7,417 nucleotides of DNA from Candidatus Saccharimonadota bacterium (lineage in GTDB: Bacteria; Patescibacteriota; Saccharimonadia; Saccharimonadales; UBA4665). Positions 5,648 through 7,417 of the stretch are shown here, piece after piece. The stretch spans positions 1 through 7,417 of the forward strand of contig JARIHB010000153.1 of NCBI GenBank assembly GCA_029288515.1, in the 5' to 3' direction. Positions within the stretch are counted from its first letter, which is position 1. Each line of letters begins with the position of its first letter. A program made the translations under genes and the position numbers. A model generated the notes under the pieces. It made no database searches. It saw nothing but the letters and a program-made list of their open reading frames with translations, and was not told where the DNA came from.

Positions 5648-6808
5648 ATGTTTAAACTACAAGCCAAAACAGACACTCCAGTGCTAACCGAAACCGTTAA
5701 TCTGAACATTCCCAGCCGCGTGGTAGTGCGCGTCGTGTTGGTTGTTATAGCGGCTATGATTGCCTTGGCGGCAATCCACCAGGCGTCTCATGCGTTGGTG
5801 CTTATCTTTACCGGCTTTTTCCTGGCGCTTGCCCTGAACGGCCCTGTACATTGGCTGGCGATTCGTATCCCTGGCAAGCGGCGCGGCAGCCGGGTGCTGG
5901 CTACGGCGCTGTCGTTTTTTGTGGTTATCCTATTATTGGCTGCCTTCCTGTTTAGCATTGTGCCGCCGCTGGTAAAACAAACCAGTAGTTTTGTGAGCAC
6001 CGTGCCCGATCTGGTACAAGATTTACGTCAGCCAGATAGTACCGTAGGCAAGCTGGTGGAGCGATACCATTTGGAAGGCCAGATAGATCATGCCACGCAG
6101 CAGGTATCAAGCCGTCTGGGCAATATTGGCGGTGCGGCGTTGTCGAGCCTTAGCAGAATCGGCAGCAGCTTGTTCTCGGTGCTGACGATACTGGTATTGA
6201 CGTTTATGATGCTGATAGAGGGACCGCATTGGGTACGCTTTTTCCGCGAGTTGTTGCCACACGCCCATAGAAGCCGCGCCGATCGCCTGGCGGGTGATAT
6301 GTACCGCGTAGTAAAAGGCTATGTAAACGGCCAGGTGGTCTTGGCGTTGATTGCCTCGTTGATGCTTTTGCCAGCGCTGCTTATACTGCACATCAGTTAT
6401 CCGGCAGCACTAGTTGTGGTGGTGTTTATCTGTGGCCTTATTCCGCTTGTGGGACATACGATCGGCGCCATTATTGTAACGATTGTCGCCCTGTTTACAT
6501 CGCCATGGTCGGCAGTGATTATCCTGGCCTACTACATTTTGTATCAGCAAATCGAAAATTACATTATTCAGCCGCGTATTCAGGCTAACAGCACCAATAT
6601 GTCGCCTTTACTGGTATTTATGTCGGTGATTATCGGTGTGAACTTTGGCGGCTTGTTCGGCGGGCTGGTGGCTATCCCGGTTGCTGGATGTATACGTATT
6701 GCCGTACTTGACTATCTGCGTGGCAAGCGCGTCATAAGCGAAGACGCTTACGCCGAAAGCACGGGCAAGCGTGAGCCGGGCGAGGCGGCTCACGGCGCCG
6801 GCGCCTGA
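5648..6808 (+). CDS. AI-2E/PerM-family multi-span membrane protein
   Basis: 386-residue integral membrane protein of the AI-2E transporter family (E. coli YdiK, PerM and TqsA group). Substrates in this family are diverse and mostly unproven, so the autoinducer name should not be read as function. The topology fits: TM pair at about 25-66, TM3 at 85-107, a soluble segment (108-170) rich in charged and polar residues, then hydrophobic stretches at about 172-192, 226-248, 252-283, 288-300 and 318-354. Family signatures are visible: GYVNGQV (224-230), IPLVG (265-269), QQIENYIIQPRI (300-311) and the Gly-rich GGLFGGLVAIPVA (334-346). The length is typical. The tail after about residue 360 is hydrophilic and ends in a short Ala/Gly-rich run. 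The gene begins 14 bases after the second glycosyltransferase, so it is probably co-transcribed, although a promoter-like sequence directly precedes its ATG. A role in moving a product or ion linked to the upstream envelope pathway is possible but unsupported by any motif. Confidence 0.9.
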   Translation: MFKLQAKTDTPVLTETVNLNIPSRVVVRVVLVVIAAMIALAAIHQASHALVLIFTGFFLALALNGPVHWLAIRIPGKRRGSRVLATALSFFVVILLLAAFLFSIVPPLVKQTSSFVSTVPDLVQDLRQPDSTVGKLVERYHLEGQIDHATQQVSSRLGNIGGAALSSLSRIGSSLFSVLTILVLTFMMLIEGPHWVRFFRELLPHAHRSRADRLAGDMYRVVKGYVNGQVVLALIASLMLLPALLILHISYPAALVVVVFICGLIPLVGHTIGAIIVTIVALFTSPWSAVIILAYYILYQQIENYIIQPRIQANSTNMSPLLVFMSVIIGVNFGGLFGGLVAIPVAGCIRIAVLDYLRGKRVISEDAYAESTGKREPGEAAHGAGA

Positions 6809-6836
6809 TGTATTGGCTCCTTAAGCTAGGGAGATG
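6809..6836 (+). terminator. Weak hairpin between convergent genes
   Basis: The 28-base gap between the two converging stop codons contains a possible six-pair stem, CTCCTT (6817-6822) with AGGGAG (6828-6833, one G-T pair), closing a five-base loop. No T-run follows on either strand, so it is not a convincing intrinsic terminator, but it is the only structure available where both transcripts should end. Confidence 0.2.
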
Positions 6837-7417
6837 TTACAGACGCGTCCATAGTGGGCCGTCCGGAGTGTCTCGCACTAGTATACCCTGGGAGACGAGA
6901 GCAGCGCGGAGCTCATCAGACTTGTCCCAATTTTTGGACAAGCGGGCTTGAACACGATCAGCAATCATATCTTTTTGGTGATGGGTAATGTCCGGACGAC
7001 CGGACAATCCTAAGCCGAAGATGCGGTCGATAACATTCAGCAGCGGTCCAATCTTTTCAGCGTCCACACCTTTGGTTTCGGCTTCGTTGGCAAGCGCAGC
7101 GATGCAGCTGAAGGCCCGTGGCGTGTCAAGGTCATCCTGCACAGCCGCCATAATGCCTTTCAGCCCATTTCTGTAACTATCATCGAGACCTGTTTTGTGC
7201 GCTAGGCGCTGATGCTTCAGATCGGCCCAGGCACGCAGGTTTTGGAGTAGGTTTTGTGCCGCTTCCAAACTTTCCCAGGTGAAGTTTACCTGGCTGCGGT
7301 AATGTGACTGCAGTATTTTTACGCGGAACGCTAGCGGGTCGTAGCCCTTACGGATGATATCTTCCAGGGTAAAAAAGTTTTGAGCGGACTTGCTCATTTT
7401 TTTGCCGTCTACCAGGA
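6837..7417 (-). CDS. cysS: Cysteinyl-tRNA synthetase, C-terminal portion (5' end off the window)
   Basis: Charges tRNA-Cys with cysteine using ATP in the cytoplasm. The visible 192 residues begin LVDGKKMSKS, containing the class I KMSKS signature that completes the ATP-binding site, and run into the helical DALR-type anticodon-binding domain typical of CysS (AFRVKILQSHYRSQVNFTWE, visible residues about 29-48). The extreme C-terminus, KNWDKSDELRAAL followed by GILVRDTPDGPLWTRL, matches the conserved CysS ending (Asp/Glu-Thr-Pro-x-Gly-x-x-Trp). The length from KMSKS to the stop is close to that of E. coli CysS, so this end is intact. The catalytic HIGH motif and zinc ligands lie beyond the right edge. 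The related mycothiol ligase MshC shares the catalytic fold, but the HYRSQ segment and the tail favour CysS. The gene converges on the AI-2E-family gene with a 28-base gap and is a separate housekeeping unit. An ATG within the KMSKS motif should not be mistaken for a start. Confidence 0.95.
   Translation of the reverse strand, partial: LVDGKKMSKSAQNFFTLEDIIRKGYDPLAFRVKILQSHYRSQVNFTWESLEAAQNLLQNLRAWADLKHQRLAHKTGLDDSYRNGLKGIMAAVQDDLDTPRAFSCIAALANEAETKGVDAEKIGPLLNVIDRIFGLGLSGRPDITHHQKDMIADRVQARLSKNWDKSDELRAALVSQGILVRDTPDGPLWTRL

Noticed and set aside
6806..6808. Possible stop-codon reassignment (TGA as Gly or Trp), as in some Patescibacteria
   Set aside because: TGA closes the AI-2E-family gene at a natural family length, and no in-frame TGA occurs inside any of the six genes.
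7395..7397. ATG as the start of a 186-residue protein on the minus strand
   Set aside because: It is the Met inside the KMSKS motif of CysS; the frame continues upstream as LVDGKK to the window edge.

Overview
The window reads as an ordinary bacterial chromosome segment using the standard genetic code (TAA, TAG and TGA all end genes here, and Trp is TGG). It is densely packed, with six protein genes, no RNA gene and no mobile element. The best guess for the host is a monoderm lineage, possibly Candidatus Saccharibacteria or another Patescibacteria member, or an actinobacterial relative. This rests on inference: an RND pump that lacks the subdomains used to dock to an outer-membrane channel, a PimA-like glycosyltransferase, and the absence of any outer-membrane gene. 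No taxonomic marker is present, so the assignment is tentative.

Layout. Positions 1-2264 (minus strand) hold most of an RND-family efflux permease whose C-terminal end lies off the left edge. Positions 2265-2401 are a divergent intergenic region carrying a good promoter and ribosome binding site for the pump and a weaker promoter candidate for the rightward genes. From 2402 to 6808 a tight plus-strand cluster runs: an alpha/beta hydrolase, two tandem paralogous GT4 glycosyltransferases that overlap by 8 bp, and an AI-2E/PerM-family membrane protein. Gaps are 24, -8 and 14 bases. Converging on it from the right edge is the C-terminal part of cysteinyl-tRNA synthetase (6837-7417, minus strand), separated by only 28 bases.

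How the genes may work together. The two glycosyltransferases could act in sequence on one acceptor, most plausibly a lipid or lipid-linked acceptor given the PimA resemblance of the first. The hydrolase and the multi-span membrane protein could serve the same cell-envelope pathway (deacylation or remodelling, and movement across the membrane). That link is inferred from operon structure only. The RND pump and cysS are probably separate units. The most notable observations are the docking-less RND permease and candidate promoters whose -10 elements sit only 6-8 bases before ATG in two cluster genes that have no Shine-Dalgarno sequence, which suggests leaderless transcripts.
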